The position numbers were made by a program, and so were the translations under genes. Positions 9,063-17,162 of a DNA stretch of 64,000 nt are shown piece by piece. Under the pieces are notes generated by a model. That model saw only the letters and a program-made list of their open reading frames with translations. It did not search any database and was not told the origin of the DNA. The stretch is taken from the NCBI RefSeq assembly GCF_003096075.1, contig NZ_CP015449.1:2907001-2971000 (forward strand), in the 5' to 3' direction. The DNA is from Dietzia lutea (lineage in GTDB: Bacteria > Actinomycetota > Actinomycetes > Mycobacteriales > Mycobacteriaceae). The stretch's first letter is position 1. Every line of letters starts with the position of its first letter.

Positions 9063-9091
9063 CCGACCCGTGCCCTGCTCACCCTCCGCAG

Positions 9092-9283
9092 GGCGGCGGA
9101 GCCGACGCCCGGGCCCAACAGGCGCGGCGCGAACAGAACGTGCAGTTCACTCCGGTGTCCGACGACCGCGCGCGCATCACCGCGACCCTTGCCGCCGTGG
9201 ACGCTCTCGAGGTCACGGATCGCATCGAGGCGCTGGTCCGCACGGCGACCTCCGATGTGCCTCAGGGCGCGGCCGCGGCGTGA
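9092..9283 (+). pseudogene. Fragment of a DUF222 (13E12-type HNH nuclease) protein
   Basis: A plus-strand open frame of 63 codons without a start, ending in TGA at 9281-9283. Its pattern (ADARAQQARREQNVQFTPVS, then ITATLAAVDALEVTDRIEAL) is that of the middle of DUF222 proteins, where an Arg-rich segment is followed by a beta strand and a repeated AxxALDAL helix. No HNH part is present. An intact DUF222-HNH gene lies at 17163-18539, so this may be an older decayed copy of the same mobile family. Confidence 0.45.
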
Positions 9284-9328
9284 CCGGAGAGTCTCAGTCC
9301 ATGTCGCAGCCCGGCCTGCTGCTGGCGC

Positions 9329-10369
9329 TCAGTTCAGCCCGGCGTAGGAGTGCAGGCCCGAGACCACGATGTTGATGAAGAACAGGTTGAACACCAGCAC
9401 CGCGAAGCCTGCGATGTTGATCCACGCCGCCTTCTTGGGGCCCCAGCCCGACGTCGCGCGGGCGTGGAGGTAGCCGGCGTAGAGCACCCAGGAGATGAAG
9501 GACACCGTCTCCTTGGGGTCCCAGCCCCAGAAGCGGCCCCACGCGCTCTCCGCCCACACGGCGCCGAGCAGGATGCCCACGCCGAAGATCGGGAAGCCGA
9601 TCACCGTGGCGCGGTACGCCAGCCGGTCGAGGGTCTCCGCGGCGGGCAGCGGACGCGCCAGGCGCGCACCCCAGCCCCGCTCCTCGCCCTGTGGCTGCCA
9701 CACGCGGATGAGGTACATGATCGACACGACACCCGGGATGAGCAGGATGCCGGAGCCCAGCGAGATGATCGTGACGTGGATCGGCAGCCAGTACGAGCGC
9801 AGCGCCGGCACCACGGGCGCGGCCTCCGAGTACAGGTGGGTCCCGCCGAAGAACAGCAGCACCAGCACCGGCAGCAGCACGAACGGCCACGCCGTCTGCA
9901 GCGCCGGCTTGCGCAGTAACACCAGCCCGGCGCCCACGGCGAGCAGGGTGGTGCCGAGGATGAACTCGTACATGTTGCCGAACGGGAACCGGTCCGTCGC
10001 CAGCCCGCGCGTGACCATCGACCCGGCGTGGAACAGGAACGCCACCACGATGAACAGCTGCGCGATCCGCGCCCACCGCACGTTGCCCTCGGAGGCGCGG
10101 TTCTCGTCACCGGTGTCGGTGAGCGACCTCGACTCCGTCAGGCCCACGTCCGAGCGACCGACTGTTCCCGACCCGCCGGCGGCTGCGCCCTGCCCGGCCG
10201 CGACCAGCTGCTGGTGCGAGACCTTGGGGACGCGGAAGCCCGCGTAGTAGATCAGCGACGCGACGAGCGCCAGGGCGTAGATCCCGAACGCCGTCCGGAA
10301 GGCGAGGTCCGAGTACGTCGACAGGGTCTCGTCGACGGGCAGTCCCTGCGCGAGGGTCCAAGTGATCAC
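9329..10369 (-). CDS. ccsB: Cytochrome c biogenesis protein CcsB (ResC/CcsA type)
   Basis: A 346-residue membrane protein of the system II heme-attachment complex; with ResB it carries heme across the membrane and attaches it to apocytochrome c. It has about eight helices and the periplasm-facing tryptophan-rich heme-handling motif WGRFWGWDPKE (about residue 275), with conserved histidines before and after it (FLFHAGSM, LHARATSGWG). A hydrophilic, Gly/Ala-rich segment (about residues 50-100) follows the first helix. The GTG start overlaps the resB stop by GTGA. It is the last gene of the ccs block; in M. tuberculosis the same gene follows resB directly. Confidence 0.95.
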   Translation of the reverse strand: MITWTLAQGLPVDETLSTYSDLAFRTAFGIYALALVASLIYYAGFRVPKVSHQQLVAAGQGAAAGGSGTVGRSDVGLTESRSLTDTGDENRASEGNVRWARIAQLFIVVAFLFHAGSMVTRGLATDRFPFGNMYEFILGTTLLAVGAGLVLLRKPALQTAWPFVLLPVLVLLFFGGTHLYSEAAPVVPALRSYWLPIHVTIISLGSGILLIPGVVSIMYLIRVWQPQGEERGWGARLARPLPAAETLDRLAYRATVIGFPIFGVGILLGAVWAESAWGRFWGWDPKETVSFISWVLYAGYLHARATSGWGPKKAAWINIAGFAVLVFNLFFINIVVSGLHSYAGLN

Positions 10370-12063
10370 CGGGTGTCGTCCTTCCGCACGTCGTCGCCGG
10401 CGGTGCCGCGACTAGATGAAGTGTGGTCCTTATCGGCCCCACCCGGCAACACGGGTGTGACGGCCGAGGCCGCGACCAGCCGATCGCGGAGCTCGTCGAA
10501 TTCGCTCCCCCAGCCGGACCGGTCCGTCTTGGCGAGGCCTCCCAGATCGACACGGGTGACCTCGTCGTCGTCGACACTCACCCGCGCCCAGATCCGCCGG
10601 CGCCGCACCATCAGGCTCAACACCAGCCCGCCCATCATGACCGCGGCGGACACCCCCACCCAGATCTGCGTGGGGTCGGAGGAGACCTGGATGTTGATGA
10701 ACTCCTCGGCGCCGTCGAAGCGGACCTCGGTGCCGTCGGCGAGCGTGGTGGACTCGCCCGGCCTGAGGTTGACGCGCGCCTCGCGGTTGAGGACACCCGA
10801 CTCGATGAGGTCCGAGTCCAGGGAGAAGATCGACTGCGGGCGGCCCGTGTCGAGGCCGGCGTCGCCGCGGTGGACGTCGATCGCCACCGCCGGATCGTCC
10901 ATCCGCGGGAACCGGGAGCTGAGCAGCGTGCCGTCGAACTGGGCGGTCGGGGCGAAGAGACCCTGAATCGCGATCTGTTGCGTGCGCCGCTCGGCCAGGT
11001 CCGGGTACATGCCTGCGGGCGGGTCGAAGCGCATGATGCCCGACGACAAGAAGGTCTGCAGCTCGGTCGGCTGCCAGTGCTGCGTGTCCGTGCGGGTCTC
11101 GCCGTTCGGGAACGTCACCGTGAACGTCGGCGCGTAACCGTGGCCCTGCAGGTAGACGCGGGTCGAGCCGATGCGGAGCGGGTGGTTGACCCGCATCTCG
11201 TACGGCTCCCACGTGTCCGGGTCGGTGGTGGTGACCTCTTCGCTGTAGCGCACGTTGGAGGTGAACATCTCGGCCTGTCCGTTGGGCAGGTAGTCGGCGC
11301 GGAAGTCCTCGACCTTGATGCAGAACTGCTCGAGGTCCGTGCCGTCGACGAGCAGGCCGGCGCGGAACGAGTCGTACGCGCTGGGCGTGGTGTTGCAGAA
11401 CGCCGGCGACTCCTCGTTCGCGACGATGACGCGCATGCCCTCCGCGTAGACGAACTTGCCCGCCGCGAACATGACGAGCAGCGCCAGCAGGCCGAAGTGG
11501 AAGACGATGTTCCCAACCTCGCGCATGTAACCGCGCTCGGAGGACAGTTCGATGGTGCCGGGGACGCGGCCGTCGCCGTCGTTGCGGCGGACCCGACCCT
11601 TGAGCTCGCGGCGGACCTGCTCGGCGGCCTGCTCGGGGGTGGCCGTCGTGCGGTAGGCGGCGTGGTGCGGCAGGCGCGACAGGTTGCGCGGCGTCAGCGG
11701 CGGCGGGGTGCGCAGTTGGCGGACCAGGTCGATCGAGCGGGGGGTGAGGCAGCCGACCAGCGAGATGAACAGCAGGACATAGATGGCCGTGAACCACCAG
11801 CTGGAGAACACGTCGAACAGTTGCAGGCGGTCGTAGAGCTCGCCGAGCCAGCCGTTCTCGGCGATGTACTCGTTGACGTTGCCCTCGTTGAGGCTGCGCT
11901 GCGGCAACAGCGCGCCCGGGACGGCCGCGACGGCCAGCAGGAAGAGCAGGATGAGCGCCGTGCGCATGGCGGTGAGGGTGCGCCAGGCGTTGCGGAGGTA
12001 GGCGGTGACGGTGCCCAGCGGTGAGCGGGCAGCGGCAGTTCTGGGCTCTGGCATGGGGTCCAT
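10366..12063 (-). CDS. resB: Cytochrome c biogenesis protein ResB
   Basis: A 565-residue ResB-family protein and partner of CcsB in system II cytochrome c maturation. Three N-terminal helices (about residues 37-58, 94-112 and 178-202), a large extracytoplasmic domain (about 210-480) containing two cysteines, and one C-terminal helix (about 470-490, VGVSAAVMMGGLVLSLMVRRR) match the family layout. The start of ccsB overlaps its stop. Upstream, instead of ccdA, there is a 6.5 kb block of unrelated genes, so this gene must have its own promoter in 12064-12268. The N-terminal ATG at 12063 is taken; ATG at 12054 would also fit. Confidence 0.93.
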   Translation of the reverse strand: MDPMPEPRTAAARSPLGTVTAYLRNAWRTLTAMRTALILLFLLAVAAVPGALLPQRSLNEGNVNEYIAENGWLGELYDRLQLFDVFSSWWFTAIYVLLFISLVGCLTPRSIDLVRQLRTPPPLTPRNLSRLPHHAAYRTTATPEQAAEQVRRELKGRVRRNDGDGRVPGTIELSSERGYMREVGNIVFHFGLLALLVMFAAGKFVYAEGMRVIVANEESPAFCNTTPSAYDSFRAGLLVDGTDLEQFCIKVEDFRADYLPNGQAEMFTSNVRYSEEVTTTDPDTWEPYEMRVNHPLRIGSTRVYLQGHGYAPTFTVTFPNGETRTDTQHWQPTELQTFLSSGIMRFDPPAGMYPDLAERRTQQIAIQGLFAPTAQFDGTLLSSRFPRMDDPAVAIDVHRGDAGLDTGRPQSIFSLDSDLIESGVLNREARVNLRPGESTTLADGTEVRFDGAEEFINIQVSSDPTQIWVGVSAAVMMGGLVLSLMVRRRRIWARVSVDDDEVTRVDLGGLAKTDRSGWGSEFDELRDRLVAASAVTPVLPGGADKDHTSSSRGTAGDDVRKDDTR

Positions 12064-12268
12064 CTGCGGGTCGCGGCGCGCCGAGGCGACTCGGCGCCGG
12101 TCGCACCCAGGCTAGCCCTGTGATCCTGAGCGGAACCTGGCAGGGTGCGGGCGGGGTAGGGCCGGGCACGGCGGAGCGTACGGCAGTCCTCGGGGAGGTC
12201 AGGCGGGGTGTGGCGGGGGTCTCCCGGTGACCCACCACGGAAGCCCGGAGCTGTTCTAGCCTCGGGCC

Positions 12269-12793
12269 ATGACCCGGAGCAGCGCGACCACCATGCACCC
12301 CTGCGAGCCCGTCGGTCTCGACTACACCGCCACCGCGCGGTTCCGGTTCTCCAACTCCGTGGACATTCCCGCCACCCCGGCGCAGCTGTTCGAGATCTTC
12401 CTCGACGCCGACGCGTGGCCGCGGTGGGCGGGGGTGATCACCAAGGTCGTCTGGACCAGCGATCCCCCGCACGGTGTGGGCACCACGCGCACCGTCCACA
12501 TGCTGGGTGGGCTCGTCGGCGACGAGGAGTTCCTCGCCTGGGAGACCGGGCGGCACATGGCCTTCCGATTCACCGCCTGCTCGCTCCGCGCCGTGCGTGC
12601 CTTCGCGGAGGCCTACGACATCGAGCCCACCGACCGCGGCTGCCGCCTCACCTGGACGCTCGCGCTGCACGGGAACGCGCCGACGAACCTGTCCCTCACC
12701 GTGGTCCGGCCAGTGATGAACCTGCTCTTCCGGCGGTTCCTGCGCACACTCGCCGCCCTGGCCGCCGAGCGGTACGCGGGTCGGGCCGGCTGA
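12269..12793 (+). CDS. SRPBCC (START/Bet v1-like) family protein
   Basis: A 174-residue protein with the ligand-binding helix-grip fold: an early beta strand with VDIPATPAQLFEIFLDADAWPRW, a central sheet (GDEEFLAWE, MAFRFTA), and a long C-terminal amphipathic helix (residues about 145-170). Family members bind hydrophobic ligands or act as cyclases/aromatases, but most actinobacterial copies have no known role. It is the only plus-strand gene at this end of the island between ccdA and resB and is convergent with cynS. ATG 12269 is used; ATG 12293 is an alternative. Confidence 0.8.
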   Translation: MTRSSATTMHPCEPVGLDYTATARFRFSNSVDIPATPAQLFEIFLDADAWPRWAGVITKVVWTSDPPHGVGTTRTVHMLGGLVGDEEFLAWETGRHMAFRFTACSLRAVRAFAEAYDIEPTDRGCRLTWTLALHGNAPTNLSLTVVRPVMNLLFRRFLRTLAALAAERYAGRAG

Positions 12794-12841
12794 GCGTTCT
12801 CGTCGTCGTCGACTTCCCCACCGTCGCCACTGTCCCCACCG

Positions 12842-13291
12842 TCACCACCGGTAGTCGAGGAACTTGCCGTCCAGGGTGATCACCACCCGGTCTCCGTCCG
12901 GGTCGGGCCGGCGGGCGATGTCCACCTGGAAGTTAATCGCGCTCATGATGCCGTCGCCGAACTCCTCGTGGATCAGCGCCTTGAGCGCCGGCCCGTAGAC
13001 CGACAACGCCTCGGTGAACCGGTAGATCGTCGGATCGGCCATCACCTCCGCCGGCGTGCCGCGCCCCGGCTGCAGGGCGAGGCCTTCCGCCACGTCATCG
13101 CCCAGCTCCAGCAGGTCGCACACCGACCTCGCCTGCTCGGTCGACATCGGGTGTTGCCCGAGCAGCGCGGCCGTGGTCCACACGAGCGGGGTTCCCAGGT
13201 GCTCAGCCAGCTCCGCCCAGGTGCGGCCCTGGCGGATGCGAGCCGACTCGACGTGGGCTGCGGCCTCGCTCTTGGACATGATCGGGATCAT
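12842..13291 (-). CDS. cynS: Cyanate hydratase (cyanase)
   Basis: A 149-residue cyanase, close to the family length of about 156. It converts cyanate and bicarbonate to ammonia and carbon dioxide in the cytoplasm as a decamer. An N-terminal HTH-like domain (about residues 5-75) precedes the catalytic domain; the catalytic triad Arg91, Glu94 (IYRFTEAL) and Ser117 (FGDGIMSAINF) is intact. The ATG at 13291 is supported by AGAGG seven bases upstream. It lies 45 bp downstream of an FNT-family channel gene on the same strand, so the two probably form a cyanate/nitrite uptake and use pair. Confidence 0.95.
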   Translation of the reverse strand: MIPIMSKSEAAAHVESARIRQGRTWAELAEHLGTPLVWTTAALLGQHPMSTEQARSVCDLLELGDDVAEGLALQPGRGTPAEVMADPTIYRFTEALSVYGPALKALIHEEFGDGIMSAINFQVDIARRPDPDGDRVVITLDGKFLDYRW

Positions 13292-13336
13292 TGATGGACC
13301 TCTCGAGTGTCGGGATTGTGGGTTGGGGCGGGCGGT

Positions 13337-14263
13337 TCAGACCGCGGCGGGCTCGTCGCGGACGGCGGCGGGCCCGGTGGTGGCGCTGCGGTCGGTGCTG
13401 GCGACGGGCTCAGCGGCGGCGGGCCCGGTGGTGGCGGCTGCGCCACTTGCCGACGCCGACGTCCGCCGCTCCTTCGTGCGCGCGTGGGTGACGTAGAGCG
13501 TGAGCCCCACGAACAGCAGCCCGCCGACGAGGTTGCCTACGACAGTTGGGATCTCGTTCCACACCAGGTAGTCGCCGAGGGAGAAGTCGCCGCCCAGCAT
13601 GAGCCCGGTCGGGAACAGAAACATGTTGACCACTGAGTGCTCGAAGCCCATGTAGAAGAACAGCATCACGGGCATCCACATGGTCAGTGCCTTACCGCTA
13701 ACGCTGGTGGACATCATCGCCGCCACGACGCCGGTGGAGACCATCCAGTTGCACAGCACGCCGCGGAAGAACAGGGAGAGCATCCCGGCCGCTCCATACT
13801 CCTTGTAACCCAGCGTCCGAGATTCGCCGATTTCTCCGAGCCGCTGTCCCACCTCGTCCGGTTCCACGTTGAACCCGAAGGTGGTGATGAACGCGATGAG
13901 GAATGCCACGGTCAGCGCGCCGGCGAAGTTGCCGACGAACACCAGACCCCAGTTGCGCAGCATGCCCCCGACCGTCACGCCTCGGCGCTTGTCGAGCAGG
14001 GCCAGTGGCACCAGTGTGAACACGCCGGTGAGCAGGTCGAATCCCAGCAGGTACAGGAGGATGAAGCCCACGGGGAAGAGCACGGCGCCGAGTAGCGCGC
14101 TGCCGGTCTGGACGGTGACGGTGACGGCGAAGGCCGCCGCGAGCGCCAGGATCGCCCCTGCCATGAATCCGCGGATGAGAGTGTCGCGGGTGGACATGTG
14201 GACCTTCTTGGCCCCGGCGTCGATCATCGCGCGGGTGAAGTCCGGTGGTTGGACGTAGGACAC
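13337..14263 (-). CDS. Formate/nitrite transporter (FNT) family channel
   Basis: A 308-residue FNT-type pentameric anion channel with six helices. It has the family features of a broken helix near LGFDLLTGVF, the central-pore region around GNFAGAL, and GFEHSVVNMF carrying the pore histidine. The GTG at 14263 is chosen because GGAGG lies five bases upstream; the longer frame would start at TTG 14275. The C-terminal 45 residues are Ala/Thr/Pro-rich and contain a duplicated ATTGPAA element, unlike typical FNT proteins. Next to cynS the likely cargo is cyanate, nitrite or bicarbonate; formate is the default alternative. Confidence 0.9.
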   Translation of the reverse strand: MSYVQPPDFTRAMIDAGAKKVHMSTRDTLIRGFMAGAILALAAAFAVTVTVQTGSALLGAVLFPVGFILLYLLGFDLLTGVFTLVPLALLDKRRGVTVGGMLRNWGLVFVGNFAGALTVAFLIAFITTFGFNVEPDEVGQRLGEIGESRTLGYKEYGAAGMLSLFFRGVLCNWMVSTGVVAAMMSTSVSGKALTMWMPVMLFFYMGFEHSVVNMFLFPTGLMLGGDFSLGDYLVWNEIPTVVGNLVGGLLFVGLTLYVTHARTKERRTSASASGAAATTGPAAAEPVASTDRSATTGPAAVRDEPAAV

Positions 14264-14404
14264 GGGTGCCTCCAACTGTGCTGCGGTGGGTGGTCGTACC
14301 GCGTCGAGTCTGGGCGCGCTGTGTGTCCGGACCGTGTCTCTGTTGTGTGGATCGGTAACCCTTTGCTCACCGCCGCGCGGGCTGTTGGTGAGGCCGGTTC
14401 CGGA

Positions 14405-16327
14405 CTAGCCCTGTGTCGCGCCTCCGCCGGTGTAGTCGCGGCCGAGTGTGCGTCCGCGGTACGGCTCGGCGCCGTCGTTCGTGGGCGCAGGTTCCTCGGC
14501 CGGCTTGCGGCCGAGCACCGCCGGGGCGACCTTGACGGGTTCGCCGATGATGGCGGTGGTGTTGGTGGCGTTGGTCAGGTAGCTCGCCGGGGTGTGGCCG
14601 CGACGGTCGCTGTTCTGGCCGGCGTTGGCCGCGCTCATCACCCCGCCCATCGGCATCGCGCCGGCGCGCCCGGCCTGGGCCGTGCCTGTCGACGACGACG
14701 AGAGCGCCCCCGCACCCGGGCCCGCCGGCCCACCGGGCGCGGGACCGGCGCCGGGAGCGCCCGCTGACAGTCCGCCTCCGCCCGGGACTGCCGCGCCGCC
14801 GGCACCGAATCCCGCCAGTGTCCCGGCGCCGCCTATGCGGGATGCGCCCGCTCCCGCGCCGGCCGCGGCAGCGCCACCACCGCCGAGCAGGCCGCTGGTC
14901 GAGCCGAACCCGCGATCCCGGCCCCGGCCGTTCCCGCTCGCCCCGCCACGGATCCCCCGGATGCCGCCCGCACCGGCGCCTGCCGGGGCGCCCTGCTGCC
15001 CGGTCGCTCCGGTCATCGGCGTCACCGGCGCGCCGGCTGCGGTGGTGGCCGCGTTCACCCCGCCGCCCGCACCCGGCTGCCCGGCCACCGGCTGCCTTGC
15101 ATCCGACTGCCCAGCGCCCGCCTGGCCCGCTCCCGCCGCGGCCGTCCCGCCGCCGTCGGCTGCGCCCGTCCGCGCGGCCAGAAGCGCCTGCTCGGTCGCG
15201 GCATCGCTCACCGCGCCCGGCGGGTTCGCCGTCGACACACCCACACCACCTCCGGCCCCGCCCGCGGTGGCGCCGACCTCTCCGGTGAGCGCGGCGAGCG
15301 TGCCCGGGTTCGGCGCGGCCGGCTGCGCCGGACGCGCGATGCCCTCGGTGTTCCAGACCCGCGCCATGTCGATCCCGTCCGGGCCACCCAGCGCCGACGT
15401 GGAGACCACCCGGTACGCGGCGGTGAAGTCCAGATCGTCGAGATTGGCGTCCATCACCGCGGGGCTGTACTCGGTGTTGACGATAGCCCGCGCCTGCTCC
15501 TCCGCCGCGGCCTGCTGGGCCCGTGACGCGGCGGCCGCCGACAGTCCCGCCGGTCCGAGCTCGCGCCCGGACAGCTGCGCGAGCTGCGCCTGCGCCGCCT
15601 GCTCGGCCACGTTCGTGCGCGTGGTGACGAACCCCTGGCGCGCGCGCCCGGCCTTCTCGGCGACCTTCTCCAACTCGCCCGACAGCCTCACCGCCGAGCC
15701 GACAAGGCCCCGCACCGAGTCCTGCGCACTCACCGCGAACTCGCCCTGCCACCCATGCCCGAGCACATTGTTCAGATCGGACTGGAGCTGCGTCGCCGCG
15801 GTGTGCAGCGCCTCGGAGACCTCGCCGGCCCGTTGCTGGATCCGGCTGAACTGCTCGGGCTCAAGCGCCTGCGCGCACTGGGCGATCCGCTCCAACGGCG
15901 AATCCGACACATCCTCCGGACCCACCCGCCCATAGCCGCCCATCACGCACGAGTCCTCGAGGATGAACCCATCCGCCTCACTCGCATGAATCAGGCCCAG
16001 GCTCTGCAGCCCCGCCGGCTCCTCGGCCGCCTTCGACAACGCCCCCGCCAACGCCTCATCCTGCGCCTCGATCAACCCGCCCGCGGCGGCGAAGAGCAGA
16101 GACATGGCCTCGGCTTGGTTTGCGAACCCCACCAGAAGCGTCGATAAGTCGGTTTCCGCGAAGAGCGAATACACCGTTCCAATCTGCCGCGCGGTCTCGA
16201 ACGATCCGCCAGAGGCAGAAAAGCCAGTGTATCGATCAAGCGCTGATAAGTATTCCACGGCAGCTTTGAATCGGTCACACGCCGTTACGCAGTCTTGTGC
16301 GGAGCTTGGTTCGAGATGAACTGACAT
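14405..16327 (-). CDS. WXG/PPE-like helical protein with Gly/Ala/Pro-rich C-terminus
   Basis: A 640-residue protein with two parts. Residues 1-260 are helical; after a first helical segment (1-115) there is a classic helix-turn-helix with HGWQGEF (residues 191-197), the W-x-G turn of ESX/WXG100-type proteins, flanked by helices rich in Gln and Ala. Residues about 330-600 are low-complexity Gly/Ala/Pro. No N-terminal signal peptide is seen, consistent with type VII secretion, but I did not find a clear YxxxD/E signal after the WXG hairpin. The start overlaps the lipoprotein stop as TGATG. Function unknown; possibly an exported cell-envelope partner of the lipoprotein. Confidence 0.75.
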   Translation of the reverse strand: MSVHLEPSSAQDCVTACDRFKAAVEYLSALDRYTGFSASGGSFETARQIGTVYSLFAETDLSTLLVGFANQAEAMSLLFAAAGGLIEAQDEALAGALSKAAEEPAGLQSLGLIHASEADGFILEDSCVMGGYGRVGPEDVSDSPLERIAQCAQALEPEQFSRIQQRAGEVSEALHTAATQLQSDLNNVLGHGWQGEFAVSAQDSVRGLVGSAVRLSGELEKVAEKAGRARQGFVTTRTNVAEQAAQAQLAQLSGRELGPAGLSAAAASRAQQAAAEEQARAIVNTEYSPAVMDANLDDLDFTAAYRVVSTSALGGPDGIDMARVWNTEGIARPAQPAAPNPGTLAALTGEVGATAGGAGGGVGVSTANPPGAVSDAATEQALLAARTGAADGGGTAAAGAGQAGAGQSDARQPVAGQPGAGGGVNAATTAAGAPVTPMTGATGQQGAPAGAGAGGIRGIRGGASGNGRGRDRGFGSTSGLLGGGGAAAAGAGAGASRIGGAGTLAGFGAGGAAVPGGGGLSAGAPGAGPAPGGPAGPGAGALSSSSTGTAQAGRAGAMPMGGVMSAANAGQNSDRRGHTPASYLTNATNTTAIIGEPVKVAPAVLGRKPAEEPAPTNDGAEPYRGRTLGRDYTGGGATQG

Positions 16328-16926
16328 CAGTAATCCCCTCCCGGAATGTACGGCACTACCGGCTCAATTACTTCGTCAAGCACGTCGCACGCCGTCCAAG
16401 GCCGCTCACCGCGAAAGGTTCTGAGCGACGTACGCAAATTCACATTGACCAGTACCGCTCCACGCGAGGTAAAGAACGCTTGGTAACAGGTGTCCTCTTC
16501 GCGCCCCTCGTCACTCGCCCGGAATCCGGGGCGACCGCTGACCGTCGATTCAGTATCTACGGAGCCGAAGCCTCGATCGCCAATTAGGGCACGCTTCGTT
16601 TTCCAGGTGGAGATCACACCAAAAAGAAGTTCGTCGTTTTTCCACCCACACGTGAACAAGTCGCCTGGCTCGTGATTGCGAAGACCTTCGTCCAGCCGGA
16701 CGGGCGAACCTACAGTTTCCTCGATGGCTTCAATCGGGATCTCACCACACGGTTCGAAAAGGGCGGGCCTCTGCTCGACCGGCAGATCCCACGGATTGCC
16801 GGACTTTTCAGGGGCGGCAGATCTCGTCGTCGTCGGCGTCTCTTCTCCTCCGCCCGCCGACGCACACCCGGACAGCACCACGCCGGCCGCCACCAGCGCG
16901 GCGCACAAAGCTCTACTTCTCCCCAC
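16327..16926 (-). CDS. DUF3558-type lipoprotein
   Basis: A 199-residue lipoprotein. GTG 16926 gives a normal signal peptide (RSRALCAALVAAGVVLSGC) with lipobox LSGC; a longer frame from GTG 17037 would put 37 non-signal residues in front. After a Ser/Thr linker come NPWDLP and PALFEPCGEIPIEAIEE, a cysteine in FTCGW, one in DTCYQAF and one in WTACDVL, the spacing expected of DUF3558 proteins of Corynebacteriales. The family has no established function and is anchored on the outer face of the membrane. It is first in a two-gene unit with the WXG-like protein (stop and start share one base). Coding DNA is less GC-rich than its neighbours, which may mark foreign origin. Confidence 0.75.
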   Translation of the reverse strand: MGRSRALCAALVAAGVVLSGCASAGGGEETPTTTRSAAPEKSGNPWDLPVEQRPALFEPCGEIPIEAIEETVGSPVRLDEGLRNHEPGDLFTCGWKNDELLFGVISTWKTKRALIGDRGFGSVDTESTVSGRPGFRASDEGREEDTCYQAFFTSRGAVLVNVNLRTSLRTFRGERPWTACDVLDEVIEPVVPYIPGGDY

Positions 16927-17162
16927 AACCTGTACGACGCCCCGCCCAGCCGAATGGTTCCGCCGTCGCCCTGAGTTCTCGAACCGGAGGCGTTGCGGCG
17001 AGTCATGAGGGGCATGATTGAGTCGGTGCGCGGTCACAGCCAGTGATCTTTGCAGCTGAGCGAAGCCGGCGGATGGGTCATCCGACGCGCGGCCACGTCG
17101 CGCCAGTCGGCGTGACCTGCGGAGACGGGTTCGTGTCGTACCCGGATGATCTAATCGAACAC

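Noticed and set aside
8494-9375. Plus-strand frame of 293 codons between MFS and ccsB
   Set aside because: It crosses the MFS gene and the decayed region in a frame with no protein-like pattern; the DUF222-like text is in a different frame.
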